Part shown: positions 7,063 to 14,083 of the stretch, in pieces
Numbering within the stretch: position 1 is the first letter of the stretch
Layout of the letters: every line of letters starts with the position of its first letter
Assembly (NCBI GenBank): GCA_019637815.1
Contig: JAHBUZ010000010.1
Span: 62,001 to 126,000 of the forward strand
Direction: 5' to 3'
DNA length: 64,000 nt
Origin: Chloroflexota bacterium
GTDB taxonomy: Bacteria > Chloroflexota > Limnocylindria > Limnocylindrales > CSP1-4
Notes under the pieces: generated by a model
Told to the model about the DNA's origin: nothing
The model's input: the letters and a program-made list of their open reading frames with translations, nothing else
The model's database searches: none
Position numbers and translations under genes: made by a program

Positions 7063-8439
7063 GTGCGACTTCCCGACCAGCCACCCAACTTCGACGCGGT
7101 GTTGGGCAGGACGATGGAAGCGGGCGCCCTTCGTCTGTCCCACGTCCTCGCGGCGAGCCGGTCGGCTGCGACCGAGCCCTACCTCCACTGGGATGATCTG
7201 CGGCATAGGGAACCGCCCAGCGACCTCTCACTACAGGAATGGTGGCTGGCGACCAAGTGGGCGCGCCGTGCGCAGATGCGGGAGTTGCCGCTGGACGATG
7301 CGTCTGGCCGTCTATTCCAGTACAGCCTGCCCGATGCCATCTTGAGACTCTTGCACGTCGTCGATCAGCGGGCCAGTGGCGAGATCGTGCTCAGCGAGGC
7401 CGTAACCGACCCCGGGGCTCGCCGCCGCTATCTCGTGGACTCCTTGATGGAGGAGGCGATCGCCTCAAGTCAGATCGAAGGGGCCGCCACGACGCGGAAG
7501 GTGGCCAAGGAGATGTTGAGGACCGGACGGCGACCGCGTGATATCAGCGAGACCATGATCCTCAACAACTACCGGGCCATCATGCGCATCGGGGAGCTGA
7601 AGGAAGAGCCGTTGACGTCGCAGGCGGTACTCGAGCTCCACCGGATCCTGACGGACGGCACCCTCGACGACCCATCGGCGGCGGGACGGTTGCAGCGGCC
7701 CGACGAGGAACGAGTGACCGTCGTCGATCCGTCCGACGACACGGTCCTGCACGTCCCGCCTCCCGCAGAGCAGTTGCCCAGCCGTCTCGAGCGGCTCTGC
7801 CGTTTTGCCAACGGGGAGCCGGATGAGCCCTTCGTCCATCCGGTGGTGCGCGCGATCGTGGTGCACCTCTGGCTCGCCTGCGACCACCCGTTCGAGGATG
7901 GCAACGGCCGGACGGCACGCGCGCTGTTCTACTGGGTGATGGCCGCGCAGGGCTACTGGCTGACCGAGTACCTCTCGATATCGAGGCTGCTGTACACGGC
8001 TAGATCCCGTTATCGGCGCTCATTCCTGCTCACGGAGAGCGACGACCTCGACGCGACGTACTTCCTGAGCCTCCAGCTCGAGATCATCGTCCGGGCGATC
8101 GACGAGATGCATGCTCACCTTAGGACGCAGATGGACGAGTTGCGCCAGACGGAAGAACTCCTTCGCCGGTCGGACCTCAACCACCGTCAGCTGGCAGTCG
8201 TGGGCTACGCGCTACGCCACCCAGACGCAGATTTCACATACCAGTCGCACGCCCGAAGCCACCGAGTGGTTCGACAATCGGCACGGAACGACCTGACAGG
8301 CCTGGCGGAGAAGGGCTTCCTCGAGTCATATCGAGTCGGCCGTGTCGTGCACTTCAGGCCGGCAATGGATCTCCCTGGCATCACAGCCGAGTCCTCATCC
8401 GGCGCCTCTCGACGACCATTCACGTCTCAGCGCAGGTAG
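7063..8439 (+). CDS. Fic family protein (putative AMPylator, class II)
   Basis: A 458-residue Fic (filamentation induced by cAMP) protein. These enzymes transfer AMP or related groups to hydroxyls of target proteins. The full active-site motif HPFEDGNGR starts at His275. An N-terminal inhibitory-helix motif S-S-Q-I-E-G (Ser135 to Gly140) fits (S/T)xxxE(G/N), meaning a self-inhibited class II Fic. The N-terminal YLHWDDLRH and LPDAILRLLH segments match the larger soluble Fic group with a C-terminal winged-helix-like tail. The GTG at 7063 follows GAGGAG (spacing only 3) and lies downstream of a clear promoter. GTG 7045 or ATG 7114 are alternatives; the frame stays open back into the tRNA, which is not meaningful. 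The location beside tRNA-Lys and somewhat lower GC suggest acquisition. Confidence 0.85.
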   Translation: MRLPDQPPNFDAVLGRTMEAGALRLSHVLAASRSAATEPYLHWDDLRHREPPSDLSLQEWWLATKWARRAQMRELPLDDASGRLFQYSLPDAILRLLHVVDQRASGEIVLSEAVTDPGARRRYLVDSLMEEAIASSQIEGAATTRKVAKEMLRTGRRPRDISETMILNNYRAIMRIGELKEEPLTSQAVLELHRILTDGTLDDPSAAGRLQRPDEERVTVVDPSDDTVLHVPPPAEQLPSRLERLCRFANGEPDEPFVHPVVRAIVVHLWLACDHPFEDGNGRTARALFYWVMAAQGYWLTEYLSISRLLYTARSRYRRSFLLTESDDLDATYFLSLQLEIIVRAIDEMHAHLRTQMDELRQTEELLRRSDLNHRQLAVVGYALRHPDADFTYQSHARSHRVVRQSARNDLTGLAEKGFLESYRVGRVVHFRPAMDLPGITAESSSGASRRPFTSQRR

Positions 8440-8551
8440 GTCGACCCGCCCCGCACGGCCTCTAGTTCCCGCGCCATCTCCACTGGGATGCCGAGGCTCG
8501 ACGAGCGACACCACACCCGCAACGGATGCGTGGGTCGCGCGTCTTCCGTGC

Positions 8552-9253
8552 ATGACCAGACACCTCAATGTCGGCGCCATCGGACTCGGTCTCGTCCTCT
8601 CCTTGGTCGCGACGCTGGCCGCAGCGACCCCCACTGCGGCCGAATGCCTGGCGTTCCAGTCTCCCGCCCGACCGACGATGTCCGACTTCGCGCGATACGC
8701 GTTCGTGGCGACGGTCACCGACGCGTCCCGGACTCCCGGAGCGGCGCCGCCCGGCAACGCCCCGTTCGACTGGCACGTCGAGATGGCGGTCGAACGCGTC
8801 TACGTGGGGGATGTGCCCGACACGATCACGAGTGATGGATGGAGCGTTGGGTGCGCATCGCTGCGGGGCGATCAGCTTCGGACCGGCGACCACCTCTTCG
8901 TGATGAGCTCTGCCCTGCCCCGCGGGTCGCATGACCTGCGGTGGCGCGGCGACACGCTGGTCTGGATCTCGACGGACCGCGGCTGGCACCTGTACCGGCG
9001 TGCCATCAGCCTCTCCGGTGAGTTCTCTGGATGGCCCAGGGAAGCTCTCGGCTATCTCACGACCGCGCGACTCGCCGCGCTTGCCGCGGGCCTGCCCGCG
9101 ACAGATGCCCCCGAGCCGGACCCGCGTGACGCACCCGACTCCGACTCCGTGCTCCCGCTGGTGGCCGCCGGCTTCGCACTGGTCCGTGTGCTCCTGCGGA
9201 TCCGCGGCGGGATCGGGACCAGAATCGATCCTGAAGGGTCCACCGTGCCCTGA
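8552..9253 (+). CDS. Secreted/anchored hypothetical protein
   Basis: A 233-residue protein with an N-terminal signal peptide (GLGLVLSLVATLAAATPTAAEC, first 31 residues), a soluble domain with three cysteines, and a C-terminal hydrophobic segment LPLVAAGFALVRVLLRIR. The C-terminal end suggests the protein is tethered to the membrane from outside. The soluble part, with AFVATVTDASR and VERVYVGDVPDTITSDG, reminds me of secreted NTR/TIMP-like or copper-binding beta domains, but I cannot assign it. ATG 8552 was chosen because the signal peptide begins there; the frame is open further upstream without a signal peptide. Confidence 0.65.
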   Translation: MTRHLNVGAIGLGLVLSLVATLAAATPTAAECLAFQSPARPTMSDFARYAFVATVTDASRTPGAAPPGNAPFDWHVEMAVERVYVGDVPDTITSDGWSVGCASLRGDQLRTGDHLFVMSSALPRGSHDLRWRGDTLVWISTDRGWHLYRRAISLSGEFSGWPREALGYLTTARLAALAAGLPATDAPEPDPRDAPDSDSVLPLVAAGFALVRVLLRIRGGIGTRIDPEGSTVP

Positions 9254-9384
9254 CGACGGGCGCCCATCCGGAGTGGCCACCGCTGACGCCATCTGTCGCG
9301 GGGGGTGTGAGCCCCGCACCAGGTCCTCCTCCTTGGCTGGGTCAGGTACCGTCGTATGCAAGGGAGCCGGATGGAGGCCGCACG

Positions 9385-9606
9385 ATGTCACGAGCGAACG
9401 AGCACGACGATGCCCCCGACCAGCGATCGGACACGGATGACGGGCATGGACGAGGCGCTGACGACACCGACGCCACGCCGGCATCCAGCACGACGGGCCG
9501 TCGGCTGGTGATGCTCGTCCCCGGAGCGTCCATCGTCGACGCATCGGACGAGGAGCTCGATGCCATCGCCGCGGAGATGCTGGCGCGCGCCCAGGAGGCT
9601 CGCTGA
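9385..9606 (+). CDS. Small acidic hypothetical protein
   Basis: A 73-residue acidic protein. Its first half is low-complexity (rich in Asp, Ser, Thr, Gly), and a hydrophobic beta-like strand RLVMLVPGASIVDAS precedes an amphipathic helix ELDAIAAEMLARAQEAR. An excellent Shine-Dalgarno sequence GGAGG (9373-9377), seven bases before the ATG, fixes the start. I recognise no family. It opens a run of four small same-strand genes (to 10944) with irregular gaps. Confidence 0.55.
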   Translation: MSRANEHDDAPDQRSDTDDGHGRGADDTDATPASSTTGRRLVMLVPGASIVDASDEELDAIAAEMLARAQEAR

Positions 9607-9772
9607 TCGTGGATGAGGGACTGGAGGCAGCTGGATCGCGTGGTTTGGCAGGACGTCCGCTCGCGACCCTGCGGGCCGTCGTCGGTCCTCGTGTCCCCGG
9701 GTTTCTGGCCGGTCCACCGAGGTCACGCTGTATGACGCGCTCGTGCCTTCCGGACATCGACCGAGGGTGCTG

Positions 9773-10114
9773 ATGGACGGACCACGACGGGACGCGATGC
9801 AGCCGAACGAGTCCGCCGCCGCGGTCCCGGTGATGGTGGTCGTGGGCGTTGCGGACCGCGACGATGTCGTAGACGTGATCGCCGCCACAGCGCGCGCGGC
9901 CGACGTGTGGGTCGCGATCCTTCCCGATGAGGCGTCCGGCGGCTGGCTGGTCGCCGAGCTCGTGACCGATGGTCCCGACCTCGTGCTCGGAGGAGGTCCG
10001 ACCACCAGGCTGGAGGCGCTGATGGAGGTGCTCCATCGGTCCCTGCCCGAGGCCGGCGTCGCCGACCCGATGCTTCGCATCGAGTGGCGCGACCCAGGGT
10101 CGTTGGAACCGTGA
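9773..10114 (+). CDS. Hypothetical protein
   Basis: A 113-residue soluble protein with alternating beta strands and helices: VPVMVVVGVADRDDVVDVIAATARAADVWVAILPDE, then GGWLVAELVTDGPDLVLGGGPTTRLEALMEVLHRSL. The first strand-helix unit looks like a small Rossmann-like or ACT-like fold. No family was recognised. The start at 9773 has GAGGG five bases upstream; an in-frame ATG at 9743 lacks one. Confidence 0.5.
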   Translation: MDGPRRDAMQPNESAAAVPVMVVVGVADRDDVVDVIAATARAADVWVAILPDEASGGWLVAELVTDGPDLVLGGGPTTRLEALMEVLHRSLPEAGVADPMLRIEWRDPGSLEP

Positions 10115-10197
10115 AACCGTCGTTCCTCACCAGGGGCCTGAGCAGGTTCCGGGTGGGGCTCCGCCTCGGCCGCGGATCGAGTGGCAGGATGCACACA

Positions 10198-10653
10198 ATG
10201 GACGAGGCGCTGTGGTCCGAGGCGCTGGAGGTCGACGGCTCGCTCCGGGACATCGTCGTCCAGGACGTCGACGAGGATGCGTGGGACCGGCTCCTCGACT
10301 TCGTCGCGCGATCGGAAGCTGCGGGCGAGGTCGTCGTCCGGACCGAACCATCGCCGTTGCCCGAAGGCTCGCGGGCGATCTTCGCCCTGGCGTTCGAGCG
10401 GCGCCCGCTGCTGGCGATCACGCTTGGCCAGGTCGACCTGAATTTCCGCTTCTTCGACCCGGAGGGGATCGAGCTCGACCTGGACCCAGGCCAGTTCACC
10501 GGATCGGAGGACGTGGACACCCTCCGAGGGTTCATCCGGCGGCTGGGTTCGGCCGTGGGAGAGCCGGTGCTGCTGACCCCTGAAGGCGGGCACGATGTGC
10601 CGTACGTCATCTATGACCCACCGACCGACGAGTGGCATTGGTGGCGTTCGTGA
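10198..10653 (+). CDS. Hypothetical protein
   Basis: A 151-residue acidic cytoplasmic protein. Notable stretches are VQDVDEDAWDRLLDFVAR, RAIFALAFERRPLLAITLGQVDLNFRFFDPEGIELDLDPGQFTG and the C-terminal VPYVIYDPPTDEWHWWRS. I do not recognise a family. It lies 18 bases before a DUF2283 gene and probably shares its transcript. The ATG at 10198 is chosen over an upstream open extension because only from there is the composition balanced; the ribosome site (AGGA) is weak. Confidence 0.5.
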   Translation: MDEALWSEALEVDGSLRDIVVQDVDEDAWDRLLDFVARSEAAGEVVVRTEPSPLPEGSRAIFALAFERRPLLAITLGQVDLNFRFFDPEGIELDLDPGQFTGSEDVDTLRGFIRRLGSAVGEPVLLTPEGGHDVPYVIYDPPTDEWHWWRS

Positions 10654-10671
10654 GGTAGCCCGGAGGGCTCG

Positions 10672-10944
10672 ATGAGGCGACTGTTTCGACGGACCAAGCC
10701 CGGGGATGCGTCCGCCCTGACGATCACCTACGATCCCGGCGCGGACGCTGCGTATCTCTATCTCGCCGAGTCCATCGGGCCTGGTGGGGTCGCCTTCACC
10801 TACGGGTGCGATCCGGCCGAGGTCGACGGGATGATCCATCTCGACTTCGACCAAGCAGGAACGCTCGTGGGGATCGAGGTGCTCGGCGCGAGGTCCAAGC
10901 TACGTCCCGAGGTACTGGCGCGGGCCGTGCCACCAGGGCGCTGA
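10672..10944 (+). CDS. DUF2283 domain protein
   Basis: A 90-residue protein whose core ITYDPGADAAYLYLAES, followed by DGMIHLDFDQAGTLVGIEVLGARS, is the DUF2283 signature. These small cytoplasmic proteins have unknown function and often sit beside toxin-antitoxin-like genes. GGAGGG at 10662-10667, four bases before the ATG, supports the start. It is the last of the small-gene cluster beginning at 9385. Confidence 0.8.
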   Translation: MRRLFRRTKPGDASALTITYDPGADAAYLYLAESIGPGGVAFTYGCDPAEVDGMIHLDFDQAGTLVGIEVLGARSKLRPEVLARAVPPGR

Positions 10945-11022
10945 TCCGCGGCGGCCCTCGTTCGGTGCCCCTCGCCTGCCATCGCCTCTGCTGGCTCTTG
11001 ACGGTCCTCTCCGGGTGGCGCA

Positions 11023-11050
11023 ATACTAGCTACACAAAGGTAGCGAGTAT
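11023..11050. promoter_or_regulatory. 11-bp inverted repeat before the 537-residue secreted protein
   Basis: ATACTAGCTAC (11023-11033) and GTAGCGAGTAT (11040-11050) are inverted copies with one mismatch, separated by six bases. They end three bases before the ribosome site of the gene starting at 11063. The stretch is A/T-rich against the background. Spacing and symmetry fit a dimeric repressor site, for example PadR-type; a 5' hairpin is the alternative. Confidence 0.5.
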
Positions 11051-11062
11051 TTGGAGACGCCG

Positions 11063-12676
11063 ATGGCATCGCGCGCACGCAGCCGACGTTCGATCACGGC
11101 GCTGGCCACGCTGTCGTGTGGCCTGGTGATCGGCGGTGTTGGCACGCCCGTGTCTGCCGCGTCGCCATCGGCCGGACCGAGCGTGCCCGTCTGCTTCGCG
11201 CTCGGCCGGACCCTGACCGCCGCCACCTGGTCGCCCGATGGCGACGAGCTCGTGTTCACGACCCGCGACCGGACGACCACCCGCCTCGAGGCGATCTCGT
11301 TCCCGGGCATGGTCCGGCGTACCCTCGGCGAAGCACGCGATCCGTGGTTCTCGTACGTCGGGCCGACAGTCACCTCCGACGGTCGCGTCATCGTCGCTTC
11401 GATCCGCGACTCCGAGGCCCGGCTGTCCTCCCTCGATCGGGCCGACCCGTCCCACGTGACGGACCACGTCATGCCCGATCTCGATCGAACGTGGTTCGTG
11501 AACCCGCATGTCGAGCAGGACGGCATGCTGATCGTGTCCGCCATCGACATCCTGGGCAGCGGCGAACGGCTCCTTCGGGTCGATCTGACGACCGGTCAGG
11601 TGGAGCCGGTGGATCTGCCGTCGGAGCTAGCTGGAAGGTGGCTGCGGGCGGTCTCGACGCCGGCCGACGGGTCGTTCCTGCTCCTGGGGTTCCACGACGA
11701 CTCGGGCGTCCGCCACGACTGGTGGGTGCTGCGGGACGGCGCAGCGACGCCCATGGACTTCGGGACCGAGGTCCTTTCGGCGACCGTCTCGGACGACGGG
11801 TCACGCATCTTCTTCCAATCGAACGATGGCATGAACGACTCCCGGCTCGTCCGGTCGGTCGCGACCGACGGGTCCGACCCGCGAGGCGAGTTCCGGCGTC
11901 TCGACGTCGAGACCATCGCGATCAGCACCCAGGGCATCGCGGCGTTCGCGGGGTACGCGCCCTCCTTCGACGGCGCCGCGCACCTGCCGGAGCCACCTGG
12001 GTCGACCTCCTCGACGCCGACGTCGGCGCTGTGCTTCGCACGCACCTCCCTGGCGGCGCCCGATATGCCGCACCCCACCGATCTGCCGCCCGATGATCCG
12101 GTCGTCGATGTCGCGTTCGCCGAGGTACCGGGCAACGTCGTCGCTCGACTCGCATCCCTGCCCCGCGAGGTAGCAGGCGGCCCGCTCCACTGGGAGAGTG
12201 GCGCCTACACGGACGGCGTTCCCGTGCCGACACGCGTGACCGATGGTGCCGCGTTCGTGCTCGCCTCTCTGGTGGCGACGGCCTCGGGCGCCGATCTCGA
12301 ATGGATATTCGTGGACCGGGCGACACATGTGAGCGCCGCTGGCCTGCCCTCGACCGCACTGCTCTCGGTCGTCACCGACGGGAGCACATGTGGGTCGACC
12401 TGGGCCGACCTCGCCCGGCGGGAGCTCACCGTCCGGGACGCCGGAGCGGCCGTGAGCGCGGCGATGCTGTCGGGCCGGGACGCGATCGTCGTCCACGACC
12501 TCAGGGACGTGGTGCTGCCCGAGGAGTACGCGCAGTACGCCGAGTACGCCGCTGCGATCCGCAACTACTTGTGGCCCGAGTCGACCACCTACCTGCTGCC
12601 GATCGAGGACGCCCTCTACATCATCTCGACCGACGACCCGGAGCTTGCCGAGGCGACCGCAGCGGCCCTCCGATGA
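11063..12676 (+). CDS. Large secreted hypothetical protein, beta-propeller-like N-terminal half
   Basis: A 537-residue exported protein. A signal peptide (SITALATLSCGLVIGGVGTPVSAAS) occupies about the first 35 residues. Residues 50-300 contain repeated WSPDGDELVFTTRD- and VSDDGSRIFFQS-type segments, as in PD40/TolB-like propellers. The C-terminal half (EWIFVDRATHVSAAG to AEATAAALR) is unlike anything I recognise and ends in a helical, acidic tail. GGAGA five bases before ATG 11063 supports the start; TTG 11051 is in frame upstream. It is probably controlled by the inverted repeat at 11023-11050. Confidence 0.7.
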   Translation: MASRARSRRSITALATLSCGLVIGGVGTPVSAASPSAGPSVPVCFALGRTLTAATWSPDGDELVFTTRDRTTTRLEAISFPGMVRRTLGEARDPWFSYVGPTVTSDGRVIVASIRDSEARLSSLDRADPSHVTDHVMPDLDRTWFVNPHVEQDGMLIVSAIDILGSGERLLRVDLTTGQVEPVDLPSELAGRWLRAVSTPADGSFLLLGFHDDSGVRHDWWVLRDGAATPMDFGTEVLSATVSDDGSRIFFQSNDGMNDSRLVRSVATDGSDPRGEFRRLDVETIAISTQGIAAFAGYAPSFDGAAHLPEPPGSTSSTPTSALCFARTSLAAPDMPHPTDLPPDDPVVDVAFAEVPGNVVARLASLPREVAGGPLHWESGAYTDGVPVPTRVTDGAAFVLASLVATASGADLEWIFVDRATHVSAAGLPSTALLSVVTDGSTCGSTWADLARRELTVRDAGAAVSAAMLSGRDAIVVHDLRDVVLPEEYAQYAEYAAAIRNYLWPESTTYLLPIEDALYIISTDDPELAEATAAALR

Positions 12677-12833
12677 CCCGCCTTCCGGTCGAGGACGGCC
12701 CAGAAGCCGGACGACACCCGATGCTCTCGCCGTCCACGCGCACTGGGGCAGACCGACTGGTCATGCATCGGCGATGTCGACCCTCCGCCGGGGCCTACTG
12801 ACGACAGGGGCCTTTGACCGAACGACCTCGACC

Positions 12834-13004
12834 TCAGCTGGCGACGACGACCTCCGAGCGTTCCATCTCGTCCGTCGACCGCAGCAGCCAGCGGCGATCG
12901 CGCACGGGTCGACGCTCCCGACCGTTGCCGACGCGCTTCTGGTGGTCGCACAGCCAGCCACAGCCGCCCTTCTTCCGCTGTCCCTTGTGACTCTTCTCGT
13001 ACAT
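12834..13004 (-). CDS. Small basic zinc-knuckle-like protein
   Basis: A 56-residue basic ORF beginning MYEKSHKGQRKKGGCGWLCD, continuing HQKRVGNGRERRPVRDRRWLL. The K-GGC-x(3)-C-x-H arrangement resembles tiny conserved RKKGGCxxCKPHK proteins found in many bacteria, probably nucleic-acid or ribosome associated. No good ribosome site is seen. It is divergent from the vapBC pair, 70 bases away. Confidence rests only on the motif. Confidence 0.4.
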   Translation of the reverse strand: MYEKSHKGQRKKGGCGWLCDHQKRVGNGRERRPVRDRRWLLRSTDEMERSEVVVAS

Positions 13005-13050
13005 GGGACCGGGAGTGTAGCCGGGACCCGGATCGACGGTAGGTCTATGG

Positions 13051-13082
13051 CGCTGCATATGCTACCATCGCTGCATGCAGCG
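13051..13082. promoter_or_regulatory. vapB promoter and operator
   Basis: CGCTGCAT occurs at 13051-13058 and again at 13069-13076. The second copy is the left half of a perfect 14-bp palindrome, CGCTGCATGCAGCG (13069-13082), which spans the vapB ATG (13075). TATGCT at 13058-13063 is a plausible -10, giving a very short or absent leader. Ribbon-helix-helix antitoxins commonly bind such sites to repress their own operon. Confidence 0.6.
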
Positions 13083-13341
13083 CATCACCACGAACGTCGA
13101 TCCTGACGTCTATACGCGTCTGGAGGATCTGGCGCGGCGGCGCCACACGTCGACCGCTCGGGTCATCCGCGAGGCGCTCGCGCGATACGTCACGGACGAG
13201 GAGGCCGCCCAGGAGCCCGAGCCGTTGCCGGACTGGGTGGGGATGCTGGACGGACCGGGCGGTGCCTGGGCCGAGCGAGACGAGGAGGTCCTGCGCGCCG
13301 AGTGGCCGGCGGCGCTGGACCCACATCGACACGAGGGCTGA
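13075..13341 (+). CDS. vapB: Ribbon-helix-helix antitoxin (VapB-type)
   Basis: An 88-residue protein with an N-terminal CopG/RHH DNA-binding domain, RITTNVDPDVYTRLEDLARRRHTSTARVIREALARYV, and an acidic Trp/Pro-rich C-terminal tail that would wrap its toxin. It lies three bases upstream of a PIN-domain gene, the usual antitoxin-toxin order. The start codon lies inside a palindrome, which implies autoregulation with the toxin as co-repressor. Confidence 0.85.
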   Translation: MQRITTNVDPDVYTRLEDLARRRHTSTARVIREALARYVTDEEAAQEPEPLPDWVGMLDGPGGAWAERDEEVLRAEWPAALDPHRHEG

Positions 13342-13344
13342 GCG

Positions 13345-13770
13345 GTGGCTGTCCTCATCGACACCAGCGCCGTCCTCGCCGCGGTGGACCGGACGGACGA
13401 TGCCCACGCGCGAGTGGTCGCCGCGATCAGGGCGGAGCGCGCGCCCATCCTGCTTCCCGTCGTCACGCTGCCGGAGATCGCGTTCCTGTTGGAGGTGCGC
13501 CACGGCGCGGGTCGGGCGGCTGCTGCGCTGGGCAGGATCATCCGCGGCTCATGGCCGGTCACGGACCTCGACGCGGCGGACCTGGTCCGCGCCACAGAGC
13601 TCATGGCGCACTACGCGGATGCCCGGATCGGTTTCGTGGACGCGGCGATCGCAGCACTCGCCGAGCGGCTGGGCGTCGTTCGGATCCACACGCTCGACCG
13701 GCGGGACTTCAGCATCGTCCGCCCACGCCACATCGACGCCTTCGACCTGCGACCTGACGACGCGGTCTGA
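13345..13770 (+). CDS. vapC: PIN-domain toxin (VapC-type RNase)
   Basis: A 141-residue PIN-domain protein. The acidic metal-binding residues are visible in LIDTSAVLAAVDRTD (first Asp), LPEIAFLL (Glu), and the C-terminal ARIGFVDAAIAALAERLGVVRIHTLDRRDF, with Asp in FVDAAI and in LDRRDF. VapC toxins cleave specific tRNA or rRNA sites until neutralised by VapB. The GTG start at 13345 is three bases after vapB, so translation is coupled. Confidence 0.85.
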   Translation: MAVLIDTSAVLAAVDRTDDAHARVVAAIRAERAPILLPVVTLPEIAFLLEVRHGAGRAAAALGRIIRGSWPVTDLDAADLVRATELMAHYADARIGFVDAAIAALAERLGVVRIHTLDRRDFSIVRPRHIDAFDLRPDDAV

Positions 13771-14083
13771 ACCGCGCCGATCCCAGGGTCGACGATCTGT
13801 TGACAGGGTGGTCACGGGGTGCGGACGCGTGCCTTGGACGCTCCACGTGTGTGCGAGCGTGGTCGCTGACACCGAGGACGTACCCGCTGATGACACGCCG
13901 CTGACACCGCGTTGACGGTCATCGTGGACGATCGGCCTCGACGGGGCCGAAGCGGGCTCGTCGAGGCAGGGCCCGACCTCCAGGGCTCGGCCGGTCGCCT
14001 GGTCGCGGCCTCGCGGTCCTGCCTCCTCGGGACCGTGAGGCCCCCAGCGCGATGCCATCCGACCGACCTGCCAGAATCACCCG
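13771..14083. other. Intergenic region upstream of the mrp operon, no gene seen
   Basis: No supported coding frame. An 11-bp direct repeat CGCTGACACCG occurs at 13864-13874 and 13899-13909 with a degenerate copy between. CCAGAATC (14070-14077) just before the mrpA ATG could be a -10 for a leaderless mrp message. Confidence 0.4.

Noticed and set aside
6786-13770. Defined genomic island with attachment sites
   Set aside because: No integrase and no second copy of the tRNA 3' end were found inside the window; only a suspicion remains.
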